In this document: piece after piece, positions 11,936 to 22,450 of the stretch | Numbering within the stretch: the first letter of the stretch is position 1 | How the letters are laid out: every line of letters starts with the position of its first letter | Source of the DNA: Chlorocebus sabaeus | Taxonomy: Eukaryota; Chordata; Mammalia; Primates; Cercopithecidae | NCBI RefSeq assembly: GCF_047675955.1 | Contig: NC_132923.1 | Location: forward strand, 85,719,637 to 85,783,636 | Length of the DNA: 64,000 nucleotides | Direction: 5' to 3' | Notes under the pieces: generated by a model | Told to the model about the DNA's origin: nothing | What the model saw: only the letters and a program-made list of their open reading frames with translations | The model's database searches: none | Made by a program: the position numbers and the translations under genes

Positions 11936-12044
11936 GGAGGGTCTCCCTATATTGCCCAGGCTGGTCTTGAACTCCTGGTCTCAAGTGATTCTCCCATCTC
12001 AGCTTCCTGAGTAGCTGAGATTACAGGCATGAGCCACCATGCCT
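11936..12044 (-). mobile_element. Alu: Alu fragment (5' part of one arm), antisense
   Basis: 'gagggtctccctatattgcc' to 'gagccaccatgcctgat'. Only about 110 bp are present, directly after the Y1 pseudogene. Confidence 0.85.
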
Positions 12045-12077
12045 GATATTTGATTTTTCTAAAAAAATTACAGATCT

Positions 12078-12337
12078 GGGCAAGGCACTGTGGTTCATTT
12101 TGGGAGGCTGAGGTGGGCGGACCATGAGGTCAGAAGATCGGAACCATCCTGGCCAACACGGTGAAACCCCATCTGTACTAAAAATACAAAAAATTGGCTG
12201 AGCGTGGTGGCATGTGCCTGTAATTCCAGCTACTCGGGAGGCTGAGGCAGGGGAATCGCTTGAACCAGGGAGTTGGAGGTTGCAGTGAGCCGAGATTGCA
12301 CCACTGCACTATAGCCTGGCAACAGAGCAAGACTCTG

Positions 12338-12379
<42 letters not shown>
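12078..12379 (+). mobile_element. Alu: Alu with 5' internal deletion
   Basis: It starts 'gggcaaggcactgtggttca' and lacks the 'cgcctgtaatcccagcac' block. It ends in an A run of more than 30. Target duplication '(a)nttacagatctg' is on both sides (about 12068-12077 and 12380-12390). Confidence 0.93.
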
Positions 12380-12381
<2 letters not shown>

Positions 12382-12489
12382 ACAGATCTGAAGCTTACAT
12401 CAGCAAAAAAATGTTCATTTATGAGGAGATTACATGGGTGTTTACTATTCTTTTTCCTTTTCATTTTTCTGCTTTTCTCCAATATGTAT

Positions 12490-12703
12490 TGGAGACAAGG
12501 CCTGACTTTGTTGCCCAGGCTGGAATGCAGTGGCACAATCATTGCTCACTAGAGCCTTGAACTCCTGGGGCTCAAGTGATCCTCTGATCCTCCCGCCTTG
12601 GCCTCCCAAGTAACTAGGACTTACAGGCACATGCCACCATTCCTGGCTAATCTTTTTAATTTTTTTTAGAGACAGAGTCTCACTTTTTTTGCCAAGGCTG
12701 GTT
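12490..12703 (-). mobile_element. Alu: Alu (J-like) partial, antisense
   Basis: 'ggagacaaggcctgactttg' to 'ttgccaaggctggttt'. The left-arm end is missing. Confidence 0.85.
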
Positions 12704-13379
12704 TCCTTTTCTCAAATATTTAAAAACTATAGACATAATATAATCTCAATTTTGTTTAAAAAAAAAAAAAGAAAGAGAGAGAGGGAGAGAGAGTTGAAAA
12801 ACTATTTGTATAAAGAAAATAATCACCATTGATTATTCCTGGGGTAAGGGCTTATAGGTACAATTTTCACTCTAGACCTTTCTGTATATCAAATTTTCTA
12901 CCACGAATATCTTAGGAAAATCAGAAAAAAAATTTTAGGCTTCATATATAATTCCTGACTCATCTATTCAGACATTACAAGTCTCCTTGTAGCACCTTCT
13001 ATATTTTTATCACTGTGTTATAGCCCACTTCACTTTCAGCTCTGAGAATCTCTGCCCTCCTACCTTTCCTCTCCTTAAAAATTCTCTATTAGGACAGAAA
13101 ATAGGTGTGATTAGTACACCATTCCAGCCCCTGGTTTAAATGAATCATTTACCTCTCAGGGGAATTTCAATGAGATATAAAGAACATGAAAGTTTGCAAA
13201 ACATTTTACTACGGGAAGGAAAAATTACATATTTGCTAATACCTTCAACAAGTCTTGCTTTCTGTCTAAATCAATTTGTAAAATGAGAAGGCTTGACTGT
13301 GCGATCACTAAGTTCTGCTCCTACTCTGAAGGTTTAGTCAATATATATCATAAAGTCATATTATATACAAAGATAGTAT
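12704..13379. other. Unique or ancient sequence with an A/GA-rich tract
   Basis: A(12)GAAAG(AG)n lies at 12758-12794. Beyond it, 12795-12910 loosely resembles an old L1 tail, and 12930-13379 is unassigned. The minus strand shows no exon-like signal. Confidence 0.4.
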
Positions 13380-13630
13380 TTTTACTTTTTTTGACTCCAC
13401 TCTTAAGTATCCTATCTAAAGTAATTCCCCACTTTCAATAGTTACTCTATCACTCCATTTCTTTGTCTTTAATAACAATCATTAATAATATTCTTTATTC
13501 ATTGGTTGATTGTCTATTGTCTGTCTTCTCAGAGCCAATAGAACATAAGTCTTTTCCACTATAGTATTCTCAGAGTTTAGAATAATGACTGGTTACTCAA
13601 TAAATGATTAAATATTCAATGGATAAATGA
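13380..13630 (+). mobile_element. L2: L2 3' end, sense
   Basis: 'ttgattgtctattgtctgtc', 'gaacataagtcttttccact', 'actcaataaatgattaaata' follow the L2 3' order. Confidence 0.6.
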
Positions 13631-13904
13631 TAGATGCTAGTATTAAAAAATGGATAATATAAGGTTCTTCCCCCCAAGAAGTATGCTGCTTAGTAGGAAG
13701 GACGTACATATTTTTTAAGTTCAATTTAAAAGTATTATGGTGTTATAATGGAAGAATAATACAAAATAAAGACATAGGAAGATCTACAGAAAGATAGGAG
13801 AAAGTTGTTTTTTTTTTTTTCAAGGCTGCATAGTTAAACATTGCCTGATAATTTTCTATTGCCAAATACTAGTCAAGAACTGGTGAGTCAAAGATAAGTA
13901 ACAG
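13631..13904. other. Unassigned, possibly antisense L2 remnant
   Basis: 'cttccccccaagaagtatgctgcttagt' could be a worn antisense L2. Nothing else is visible. Confidence 0.3.
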
Positions 13905-14189
13905 GTGGGGCATGGTGGCTCACACCAGTAATCCCAGCACTTTGGGAGGCTGAGTCAGGCAGATCATCTGAGATGCGGAGTTCAAGACCAGCCTGGCCAA
14001 CATGGTGAAACCCCATCTCTACTAAAAACAAAACAAAACAAAAAATTAGGCAGACGTTGTTGTGCACATCTGTAATCCCAGCTACTTGGGAGGCTGAGAC
14101 AGGAGAATAGCTTGAACCCGAGAGGCAGAGATTGCACTGAGCCGAGATTGCAGTGCTGCACTCCAGCCTGGGTGACAGAACAAGACTTC
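13905..14189 (+). mobile_element. Alu: Alu body whose tail became the purine-rich tract
   Basis: Head 'ggtggggcatggtggctca', end 'ggtgacagaacaagacttca'. The target duplication 'aagtaaca' occurs before the head (about 13896) and again only at 14457, after the purine tract, so the whole tract belongs to the Alu insertion. Confidence 0.93.
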
Positions 14190-14457
14190 ATTGAAGAAGG
14201 AGAAGGAGAAGGAGAAGGAGAAGGAGAAGGAGGAGAAGGAGAAGGAGAAGGAGAAGGAGGGGGAGGGGGGAGAGGGGGAGGAGGAGGGAGGTGGGGGAGA
14301 AGGAGGGAGGTGGGGGAGAAGGAGGGAGGTGGGGGAGGAGGAGGGAGGTGGGGGAGGAGGAGGGAGGTGGGGGAGGAGGAGGGAAGTGGGGGAGGAGGAG
14401 GGGGTGGGGGAGGGGGAGGGGAAGGGGAAGCGGAAGGGGAAGGGGAAGGGGAAGGGA
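14190..14457 (+). repeat. Expanded purine-rich Alu tail: GAAGGA array plus seven 19-bp G-rich units
   Basis: (GAAGGA)n over about 14191-14265 is followed by 19-bp units of the form 'ggtgggggagRaggaggga' (T residues at 14292, 14311, 14330, 14349, 14368, 14387, then 14405), then (GGGGAA)n. The plus strand has almost no pyrimidines, so open frames here on either strand (poly-Glu/Gly or poly-Pro/Ser) are low-complexity artefacts. Confidence 0.95.
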
Positions 14458-15446
14458 AGTAACACATGATTATGGAGCATACAATCTAGAAGGGGACAAG
14501 TAATTTAAACATATCTGTTCCTTAAAATATCCTGAGTGTTATGAGAATAACCTGTTTACAGTGCTGTAACAACAGAGGCAGTTTTTGGCCCAATGCAAAA
14601 ACAGTTTTCTAGAAATGACACTTGAGCCGAATCTTAAGATTTAGACTGTAAGAAATAGCCTAGTCAAAGGGATTAAGTCTTAAACCTGATTATGACTTTT
14701 CCATATGAAAATAAATAAAACTCTGTCACTACAGCACCCTCCAGCTTACAATGGCCCTTTTCTTACCATTTATAGCCAAACTTATTAAAATAAAAATTTC
14801 TACTTCCATACAAGTTCTATTTCCACAGTGATGAAGAACTTCATTAACACAAAATCCAAAAGTCACTACTGACTTTTCTCCCTCTCTTGCCTTAATGTCT
14901 ATAACTTAAATTCACTTGGTTTTCCTCCCAATTCTATGTCTATAATTGCGTTTGTAGGTCCTTCTTCCTCAGCCCACCTATATTCACATATTTATATATT
15001 TATGTGTTATATATTTATATGTTATAGACCTATATATTAAATCAGAAGTACTTAGTATTTGTACCAGGAGTATTTTCAGATTATTTTTGGCAATGTTTCC
15101 AGAACTGTAAGTCCTGCTTTTATTTTTGAATATTCACAAACTACCTGTTTATTTTGCTCTTCTTGAGTTTTGCCAGATTTCATTCTTAGGTTTATGCTGT
15201 ATATAAGTGGTTTAGCCCAATCAACAAATATCTGTTGAACAGCAAATATGTGTGAAACATTGCATGGGGGACCATGGGGCACCAACGGGGGATAAAAAGC
15301 TGTTTAAAATAAGAATAATCCTCACTCTGAGGTTTAAAAATCTATAATGAAATATATGCTGGGCTGATATGCAGCCAGTATGTAAAGTGGACCATACTGA
15401 TTGTTTATAGTTAGTGTCTGCTTTGATCTGATATAAGCCTAACTGA
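14458..15446. other. Intronic sequence, partly L2-like
   Basis: 14720-15060 resembles a worn sense L2 ('actacagcaccctccagc', 'tgccttaatgtctataactt'). 15205-15400 resembles antisense L2 ('caacaaatatctgttgaaca'). The two 60-80 codon minus-strand open frames here have no family signature. Confidence 0.4.
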
Positions 15447-15746
15447 GGCCGGGCGTGGTGGCTCACGCCTGTAATCCTAGCACTTTGGGAGGCCGAGATG
15501 GGCGGATCACAAGGTCAGGAGATTGAGATCATCCTGGCTAACACGGTGAAACCCTGTCTCTACTAAAAATACAAAAAATTAGCCGGGTGCGGTGGCGGGC
15601 ACCTGTAGTCCCAGCTACACAGGAGGCTGAGGCAGGAGAATGGCGTGAACCCGGGAGGCGGAGCTTGCAGTGAGCTGAGATTGCACCACCGCACTCCAGC
15701 CTGGGCGGCAGAGTGAGACTCCGTCTCAAAAAAAAAAAAAAAAAAA
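15447..15746 (+). mobile_element. Alu: AluY-like, full length
   Basis: 'ggccgggcgtggtggctcac' with the AluY-type 'gagaccatcctggctaacac' region (here 'gagatcat'), ending in 19 A. Target duplication 'cctaactg' on both sides. Confidence 0.95.
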
Positions 15747-15892
15747 CCCTAACTGGATCCTGAACTTTGAAAAGCTACTCATGATATTGGGTGGATCTTA
15801 ATGTTCTCACCTGAAAAATGAGAATCATACTATCTCACAGAATTACAGCAAGGAATAAATAAGATAACATTATAAGAAATTAATAACATAAT
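15747..15892. other. Short unique or MIR-like spacer
   Basis: 'ctcacctgaaaaatgagaat...cagcaaggaataaataagat' is MIR-like (sense). Too short to assign firmly. Confidence 0.35.
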
Positions 15893-16178
15893 GGCTGGGC
15901 ACAGTGGCTCATGCCTGTAATCCCAGCAGTTTGGGAGGCCAAGGCAGGCAGATCACCTGAGGTCAGGAATTCAAGACCAGCATGGCCAATATGGTGAAAT
16001 CCCATCTCTACTAAAAATACACAAGATTAACCAGGTGTGATGGTGCGCACCTGTGGTCCCAGTTATCAGAGCAGCTGAGGCAGGAGAGTTGCTTGAACCC
16101 AGGAGGCAGAGGTTGCAGTGAGCAGAGATTGCACCACTGCACTGCAGCCTGGGTGACTGAGACTCAGTCAAAAAAAAA
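15893..16178 (+). mobile_element. Alu: Alu, full length
   Basis: 'ggctgggcacagtggctcat' to 'ctgagactcagtcaaaaaaa'. Confidence 0.95.
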
Positions 16179-16247
16179 GGGAAAGACATCTGAAACTTAA
16201 CATGCATATAATAATATCAGGCCATAAAGCAAGACTCAACAAGTTTT

Positions 16248-16569
16248 TGTTTGTTCCGTGGTTTTTGTGGGTTTTTTTTTTTCTTTTGAGTCAAGATCTC
16301 ACTCTGTTGCCCAGGCTGGAGTGCAGTGGCATGATCGTAGCTCATTATAGTCTTGAAGTCCTGGGCTCAACTCATCCTCCCACCTCAGCCTCCTAAGTAT
16401 CTAGGACTACACATGTGTGTCACCATCCCTGGCTAATTTTTAATTTTTTTGTAGAGAGGGAGTCTCCCTGTGTTGCCCAGATTCGTCTTGAGCTCCTGGC
16501 CTCAAGGGATCCTCCCACCTCGGCCTCTCAAAGTGCTGGAATTCCAAGTGTGAGCCACTGTACCTGGTT
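16248..16569 (-). mobile_element. Alu: Alu, full length, antisense
   Basis: Irregular T/G-rich tail then 'ttttgagtcaagatctcac' to 'gagccactgtacctgg'. A long target duplication, 'aagactcaacaagttttt', lies at about 16230 and 16570. Confidence 0.95.
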
Positions 16570-16589
16570 AAGACTCAACAAGTTTTATA

Positions 16590-17680
16590 ATATCATTATT
16601 ATATATACCATGTTCTCTGACAATAATGCAATTAATCTCTACATGAATAACCTAAAATATACCCTAAGAAAAGCTCCCGTGCTTGGGGAAATTTAAAATC
16701 ACATTGTAAATAACTTATTGATTAAAGAAGAAATCAGTAGAACCTAGAAAATACGCAGAACTAGATAATAATGAAAATACTATGCATAAATACTCATAGG
16801 AACACAGCTGGAGCCAAATTTAAGGAAAATATATGGCCCTAAATGCATATATTAGAAAAGAAGTTTGAAAACTAATGAACTTAGCATACAAATTACAAGT
16901 TGAAAAAGACCAGCAAAATAAACTCAAAGAAAGTAGAGGAAGAAAATAATAAAGAACAGAAATTAATGAAATAAAATTTATGATTCTTGGTAAAGACTAA
17001 TAAAATGAACAAATCTCTAGTAAAATTAACCAAATGAAAAAAAAATAGGCCGGGCGCGGTGGCTCAAGCCTGTAATCCCAGCACTTTGGGAGGCCAAGAT
17101 GGGCGGATCATCAGGTCAGAAGATCGAGACCATCCTGGCTAATACGGTGAAACCCTGTCTCTACTAAAAAATACAAAAATATAGCCGGGCGAGGTGGCGG
17201 GTGCCTGTAGTCCCAGCTACTCTGGAGGCTGAGGCAGGAGAATGGCATAAACCCAGGAGGTGGAGCTTGCAGTGAGCTGAGATCCGGCCACTGCACTCCA
17301 GCCTGGGCAACAGAGCAAGACTCCCGTCTCAAAAAAAAAAAAAAAAAAAAAAAGAAGGCATAAATAAATAATATTAAAAATGAAGAAAGAACATAATTAC
17401 AGATAGAGCAGAAGTTAAAATAAATACTTTCAATGAATTTATGCTAATATATTTGAAAACTTATACAAAATAATGTATACCTAAAAAGTAACAAAAAGTG
17501 ACTCAAGAAGTAATAGAAAACATATAGGAACGGTATCCATTAAACTGAATCAGTAGTTACAAAATTTCCCCCAAAGAGAATAGAAAGCCTCAATAACTTT
17601 ACAATTTCTACTGTATACCCATGATTCAAGTATTTCTTATCTTATACAAGCTCTTCCAGAGAATAGAAAGAGATTTCTGG
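16590..17680 (+). mobile_element. L1: Old L1 ORF2 fragment, sense, split by an Alu
   Basis: 'gtcaaagaagaaatc'-type region at 16715 ('ttgattaaagaagaaatc'), 'aaatttaaggaaaatatatgg', 'gaaattaatgaaataaaatt', 'aacaaatctctagtaaaatt'. Continues after the Alu at 17048. Confidence 0.7.
17048..17353 (+). mobile_element. Alu: AluYR-type Alu (Old World monkey lineage)
   Basis: Head 'ggccgggcgcggtggctcaa' with 'caagcctgtaatccc', middle 'ccgggcgaggtggcgggtgc', right arm 'gagatccggccactgcactcc'. Family knowledge: this combination marks the cercopithecoid AluYR group and is not expected in apes. It has few mutations and a long A tail, consistent with a young insertion. Confidence 0.9.
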
Positions 17681-17689
17681 TTGTTCATC

Positions 17690-17935
17690 TAAATATATTT
17701 TCCTCTTCTTCCCAGGCAAAAAGTCAGACTACATGATCCAGCTTCTTATACCTTTAGGTGAAGCCATATGACTGAGTTCTAACCAATAGAATTTGAGTGG
17801 AAGTGATGTCATAAAAACATTCCACGCAGTTTTCTTCATGATCTTTCTCCCTTTGGGCTGACGGGGGTGGAGACGATCCCCAGGGAAACCTTGGAAGCCA
17901 CATATTGATGTTACCACCATCAGTCAACTGGATCT
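17690..17935 (+). mobile_element. Unnamed dispersed repeat splitting an L1 and hosting C1orf185 exon 1
   Basis: 'ggtgaagccatatgactgag', 'ttctaaccaatagaatttga', 'gtggaagtgatgtcataaaa' and 'cttggaagccacatattgat' match a pattern I know from many genomic positions, but I cannot name the family with certainty. L1 ORF2 sequence lies on both sides, though not in simple collinear order. The C1orf185 start codon is on the opposite strand of this block. Confidence 0.5.
17752..17767 (-). CDS. C1orf185: C1orf185 coding exon 1 (start codon, MASPK + first base of Gly)
   Basis: The coding part is only 16 bases: ATG GCT TCA CCT AAA G followed by donor GTATAAG. It ends in phase 1, and the split codon is completed by GT at the start of exon 2 to give Gly. 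I chose this ATG because MASPKG is the N-terminus I recall for human C1orf185. The context is weak at -3 (C) but has G at +4. The frame stays open upstream, and another in-frame ATG lies 15 codons earlier at 17812-17810, so a longer N-terminus is possible. The exon sits antisense inside a dispersed-repeat-like block (17690-17935) that splits an old L1, which suggests that the start codon was recruited from a transposable element. The 5'UTR extent is unknown. Confidence 0.8.
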
Positions 17936-18240
17936 AATGGACATTTATAGAACATTCAACCCAACAAGTGCAGAATGCATATTCTTTTCAAGTGCACATG
18001 ATACATTATCTAAGACAGAGAAATCGTTGAAAACTGTCATAACTTCTAAATAACACATTTCTAAATAATCATTACTCTAAAGAGGAAGTCTCAAAGGAAA
18101 ATAAAAAAATATTTTCAACAAATAAAATGAAAACACAGTAAATCAGGATTTACAGCATGCCACTAAAGCAGTACTTATGGGGTTTAATCTACCATTTTTT
18201 TAAAAAAAGGGCAACCTTTTAGCTTTCTGAAATTATGGGT
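17936..18240 (+). mobile_element. L1: Old L1 ORF2 (endonuclease-region) fragment, sense
   Basis: 'atttatagaacattcaaccc', 'gcagaatgcatattcttttc', 'aagtgcacatgatacattat' match the part of ORF2 that normally lies upstream of the piece at 16590, so the order is rearranged. Confidence 0.65.
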
Positions 18241-18381
18241 CCATTACTATACTATATATTTCATCACAAACTTGTTTGACTTTTTATTCTCGATGAACTA
18301 CAAATGTATATTCCGTAATCTAATTGCTTATGTGAGTAGTCAGGTAGGCTATGGAACATTTTTTGTTAATTTTGCTTTGCC
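18241..18381. other. Short unique stretch
   Basis: AT-rich, nothing recognised. Confidence 0.4.
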
Positions 18382-18685
18382 TTTTTTTTTTTTTTTTTTT
18401 TTTGAGACGAAGTCTTGCTCTTGTCGCCAAGGCTGGAGTGCAGTGGCACGATCTTGGCTCACTGCAATCTCTGCCTCCCGGGTTCAAGTGATTCTCCTGC
18501 CTCAGCCTCCCAAGTAGCTGGGATTACAGGCACCCACCACCATACCCAGCTATTTTTTGTATTTTTGGTAGAGACAGGGTTTCACCATGTTGGCCAGGCT
18601 GGTCTCAAACTCCTTACCTCAGGTGATCTGCCTGCCTCGGCCTGCCAAAGTGCTGGGATTACAAGCATGAACCAATGTGCCTGGC
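18382..18685 (-). mobile_element. Alu: Alu, full length, antisense
   Basis: Tail of 22 T, 'gagacgaagtcttgctcttg' to 'accaatgtgcctggc'. Confidence 0.95.
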
Positions 18686-18819
18686 TTGCTTATTTTTAAA
18701 GTAAATTGAATTCAATGAATTATGTATATCTTTGTTATCAAGCAAAAGAGGCTCACTGCCCAATGTGATTGCAGCAAATACTATGACATTGGGTTTTTGA
18801 GAAAAGAAAAAAGAAATGC
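18686..18819. other. Short unique spacer between Alus
   Basis: Nothing recognised. Confidence 0.4.
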
Positions 18820-19130
18820 TTTTTTTTTTTTTTTTTCCAGATAAGGTCTTCCTCTGTTGCCTAGCCTGGAGTGCAGTGGCTCAATCATGGATCACTTCCA
18901 CTTCAATCTGCCAGGCTCAAATGATCCTCCCGCCTCCCTCTTCCAAGTAGCTGGGACTTCAGGCATGTGCCATCACACTCAGCTAATTTAAATTTTAAAA
19001 AATTTTTTCGGTAGAGATGGGATTTCACTATATTGTCCAGGTTGATCTCAAACTCCTGAGCACAAGTGATCCTCCCACCTCAGACTCCAAAACTGCTAGG
19101 ATTTAGAAGCATGAGCCACCACCCCCAGCC
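18820..19130 (-). mobile_element. Alu: Alu (older), full length, antisense
   Basis: 'tttttccagataaggtcttc' to 'gagccaccacccccagcc'. Flanking 'aagaaatgct' and 'aagaagcttt' are a probable mutated target duplication. Confidence 0.9.
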
Positions 19131-19560
19131 AAGAAGCTTTTTATTGCAAGTCAACCAACAAAGAGACAGGAGTCCAGCTCAAATCTGTCTCCCTATGCTG
19201 GCTTCAAGGCAGTATTTTTATTAGAAAACTTCAGGGGGTGCATTCTGAAATTAGTAGGTGATTGGTGGAAGGAAACGGAGGTCTGGAAAGTCCTCAGGCA
19301 TGTGTACTTATCTCTTCATGCTTCCTCATGGGTCCCATGTGCAAATTCAGGGAGAGTTAATAAAAAACACATGGTGGAAATTCAGGCTGTAATGTCAGCG
19401 AATTCATTCTGCGCAAACTCTAATTGGCCATTTTGGTGTCAACTGATTTTAGTCAGTTTTGTTTTCTTACTATTAATAGCAAAGGAAATGTCAGCTTTTC
19501 AGCTAGTTGTTTCTTATGTGTCATCCAGGAAACTCAAGAATATCTGCTGTTAGTTTCTTT
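19131..19560 (+). mobile_element. LTR-like repeat, family not named (copy 1)
   Basis: 'gctttttattgcaagtcaac...agctcaaatctgtctccc' resembles the block at 50180 ('gctttattgcagatgacgtc...caaatctgtctctcc'). The pattern reminds me of worn LTRs, but I cannot assign a family. The 80-90 codon plus-strand open frames here are not recognisable. Confidence 0.4.
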
Positions 19561-20039
19561 AACTCTTTGGAGTAGGGTTTCATCTGCAGTCAGCTTATTT
19601 GACATTTTATTCTCGAAGATCTCAAAATGTACTGCAGTTATTCTAAACCTCAGCTTTTTGCTCAAGCTTTCAATTCTATCTACCACTATCCTTAATTTCA
19701 GATGACCTCTCACATCTCATGCTATCAAAGCGTTTCTTCCCACATTTAAAAGTGTTATAAACCTTATAGTTACAGTGATTGCAGAAAATTTCAACGTTAT
19801 ATAAAGCAGGGTGATATTTCAACCTTCCTTCTTAAATTTCTTCTTAAATTAGTTGGATCAGCTTTTGCATAAACTGACAAGAAACATTACTATATTTGCT
19901 GTAAGATTTTTATTGAGGATGGCTTTTTCCACATCCCTAAATAATGGTCATTATTCCCAAATAGTCCCTAAATAAAATGCTATGAGAAATTATTTTTTTT
20001 CTTTCTATCAAGGATAACAATGTAGCTGATCTATGTCCT
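19561..20039. other. Unassigned AT-rich sequence
   Basis: No repeat or exon signal that I can support. Confidence 0.4.
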
Positions 20040-20171
20040 TTCATATTTACTTTATATTTTTATTGATTCATAGTAGATGTGTATTTACAGGGTACATGTG
20101 ATAATTTGATATAATAGAATCAAATCAGGGTAATTGGGATATCGATCATCTTAAATACATATCTTATCTTT

Positions 20172-20479
20172 TATTTTATTTTTTTGAGACAGAGTCTTGC
20201 TCTGTCACCCAGTCTGGAGTGCAGTGGTGCGATCATAGCTCACTGCAGCCTTGACCTCCTACCCAGGCTCACAGGATCCTCCCACCTCAGCCTCCTGAGT
20301 AGCTGGGACTACAGGTGTGCACCACCACACCCAGCTAATTAAAAAAAGAATTTTTTTTTTGTAGAGACAGGATTTCACTATGTTGCCCAAGCTGGTCTTG
20401 AATTCTTGGATTTAAGCGATCCTCCTGCCTCTGCTTCCCAAAATGTTGGGATTACAGATGTGAGCCACTGCACCTGGCT
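20172..20479 (-). mobile_element. Alu: Alu, full length, antisense
   Basis: 'ttttttgagacagagtcttg' to 'gagccactgcacctggc'. Confidence 0.95.
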
Positions 20480-20487
20480 ATATCTTT

Positions 20488-20780
20488 CTTTTTTTTTTGA
20501 GACGGGGTCTCACTCTGTCACCCAGGCTGGAGTGCAGTGGTGCAATCTTGGCTCACTGCAAGCTCCACCTCTCGGGTTCACGCCATTCCTCCTGCTTTGG
20601 CCTCCTGAGTAGGTGGGACTACAGGCGCCCACCACCTCGCCTGGCTAATTTTTTGTGTATTTAATAGAGATGGAGTTTCATCGTGTTAGCCAGGATGGTC
20701 TCGAACTCCTGACCTCGTGATCCGCCCGCCTTGGCCTCCCAAAGTGCTGGGATTACAGGCGTAAGCCACTGCGCCCAGCC
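20488..20780 (-). mobile_element. Alu: AluY-like, antisense, beside the previous Alu
   Basis: 'gagacggggtctcactctgt' to 'aagccactgcgcccagcc'. Target duplication 'gctatatctttt' (about 20477 and 20782) shows that it landed just beyond the first Alu's end. Confidence 0.95.
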
Positions 20781-21341
20781 AGCTATATCTTTTCTGTATG
20801 CTAGTAACATTGAAATTGTTCTCTTCTAGTTATTTTGAAATGCATAATAGATTAATATTAACTACAGTCACCCTGCTGCTCTATCAAATACCAGGTTTTA
20901 TTTTTCCTATCTAACTGTATGTTTGTATCCATTAACCAGCTCCCTCCCCGCACTCTTCCTGGCCTTTGGTAACCACCAATCTACTATCTTCATGAGATCC
21001 CCCGTTTTATTTATAATTTTATGGATACATAATTGTTGTACATATTTATGGAGTACATGTGATATTTTGATACAAGCACACAATGTATAATGACAAAACC
21101 AGGATAATTGGAATAAACATCCCCTCAAACATTTATTATTTCTCTGTGTTAGGAGAGATCCACTTTTTAGGCTCCCACATATAAGTGAGAACATGAAGTA
21201 TTTATATTTCTGTGTTGGGTTTATTTCATGTAACCATGACCCCCAGTTTCATCATGTTCCTGCAAATGACAGAATTTCATTATTTTCTATGACTTAATAA
21301 CATAATAATATTCCTTTGTGTATATACATCACATTTTTTTT

Positions 21342-21660
21342 CTTTCTCTCTCTCTCTCTCTTTTTTTTTTTTTTGAGATGGAATCTTTCTCTGTCACCCA
21401 GACTAGAGTGTGGTGGTGGTATGATCTTGGCTCACTGCAACCTCTGCCTTCCAGGTTCAAGCGATTCTCCTGCCTCAGCCTCTGGAGTAGCTGGGATTAC
21501 AGGCATGTCCCACCATGCCTGGCTAATTTTTTGTATTTTTAGTAGAGATGGGGTTTCACCATGTTGACCAGGCTGGTCTCAAACTCATGACCTCGGGTGA
21601 TCTGCCCACCTTGGCCTCTCAAAGTGCTGGTATTACAGATGTGAGCCACCGCTCCTGGCC
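21342..21660 (-). mobile_element. Alu: Alu, antisense, with (CT)n tail
   Basis: (CT)9 at 21342-21360 then 14 T, 'gagatggaatctttctctg' to 'gagccaccgctcctggcc'. Confidence 0.95.
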
Positions 21661-22164
21661 ACCACATTTTTCTTTCAAATTGACAAATAATTGTACGTAT
21701 TCACAGGGTACATAGTGATATTTCATACATACATAGTGACCAGATCAGGGTAGTTAGCACACATATATAGTGACCAGATTAGGGTAATTACCATCATCTC
21801 ACAAATTTATCATTTATTTGTGTTGTGAACAGTCAGCATCCACCTTCTAGCTATTTCAAACTATAATTCTCCTACAGTGGTATAGAACACTAGAATTTAT
21901 TCCTCCTATCTAGCTGTTATTTTGTATCCTTTAACAAATCTGTCCTTATCCTCTCTTCCCCTTAAACTTCCCAGTCTCTAGTATTCTCTGTTCTACTTTT
22001 TACTTCTATGAGGTCAACTTTATTTTAACTTCCGTATATGAGTAAGAACATACAATTTTTGTCTTTCTGTGCCTGGCTTATTTCACTTAACATAATGTCC
22101 TCCAGTTCTATCCATGTTGTTATGAATGATAGAATTTCATTCTTTTTGTGGCTGAAAAATTTCC

Positions 22165-22450
22165 TTTTTTTTGGAGACAGAGTCTCTGTCTCCTAGCCTG
22201 AGTGCAATGGCACAATCTCAGCTCACTGCAACCTCCGCCTCCTGGGTTCAAGCAATTCTCCTGCCTCAGCCTCCCGAGTAGCTGGGATTACAAGTGCCAG
22301 CCACCACACCTGGCTAATTTTTGTATTTTTAGTAGAGACAGCGTTTCACCATTTTGGCCAGGCTGATCTCGAACTCCTGACCTCAAGTGATCCTCCCACC
22401 TTAGCCTCCCAAAGTGCTGGGATTATAGGCATGAGCCACCATGCCTGGCC
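22165..22450 (-). mobile_element. Alu: Alu, full length, antisense, in L1
   Basis: 'tttttttggagacagagtct' to 'gagccaccatgcctggcc'. Confidence 0.95.

Larger units (their letters stand above)
20040..21335 (-). mobile_element. L1: L1 3' end (L1MA/L1PB-like), antisense, split by two Alus
   Basis: 'acagggtacatgtgataatt' and 'atcagggtaattgggatatc' before the Alus. Afterwards 'taatattaactacagtcacc', 'cattaaccagctccctcccc', 'gctcccacatataagtgaga', 'ttcctttgtgtatatacat'. It is cut off at the Alu at 21361. Confidence 0.85.

Noticed and set aside
14112..14462. Overlapping Glu/Gly-rich plus-strand and Pro/Ser-rich minus-strand open frames of 70-161 codons
   Set aside because: They are translations of a purine-rich simple repeat derived from an Alu tail; every frame is open because stops cannot form.
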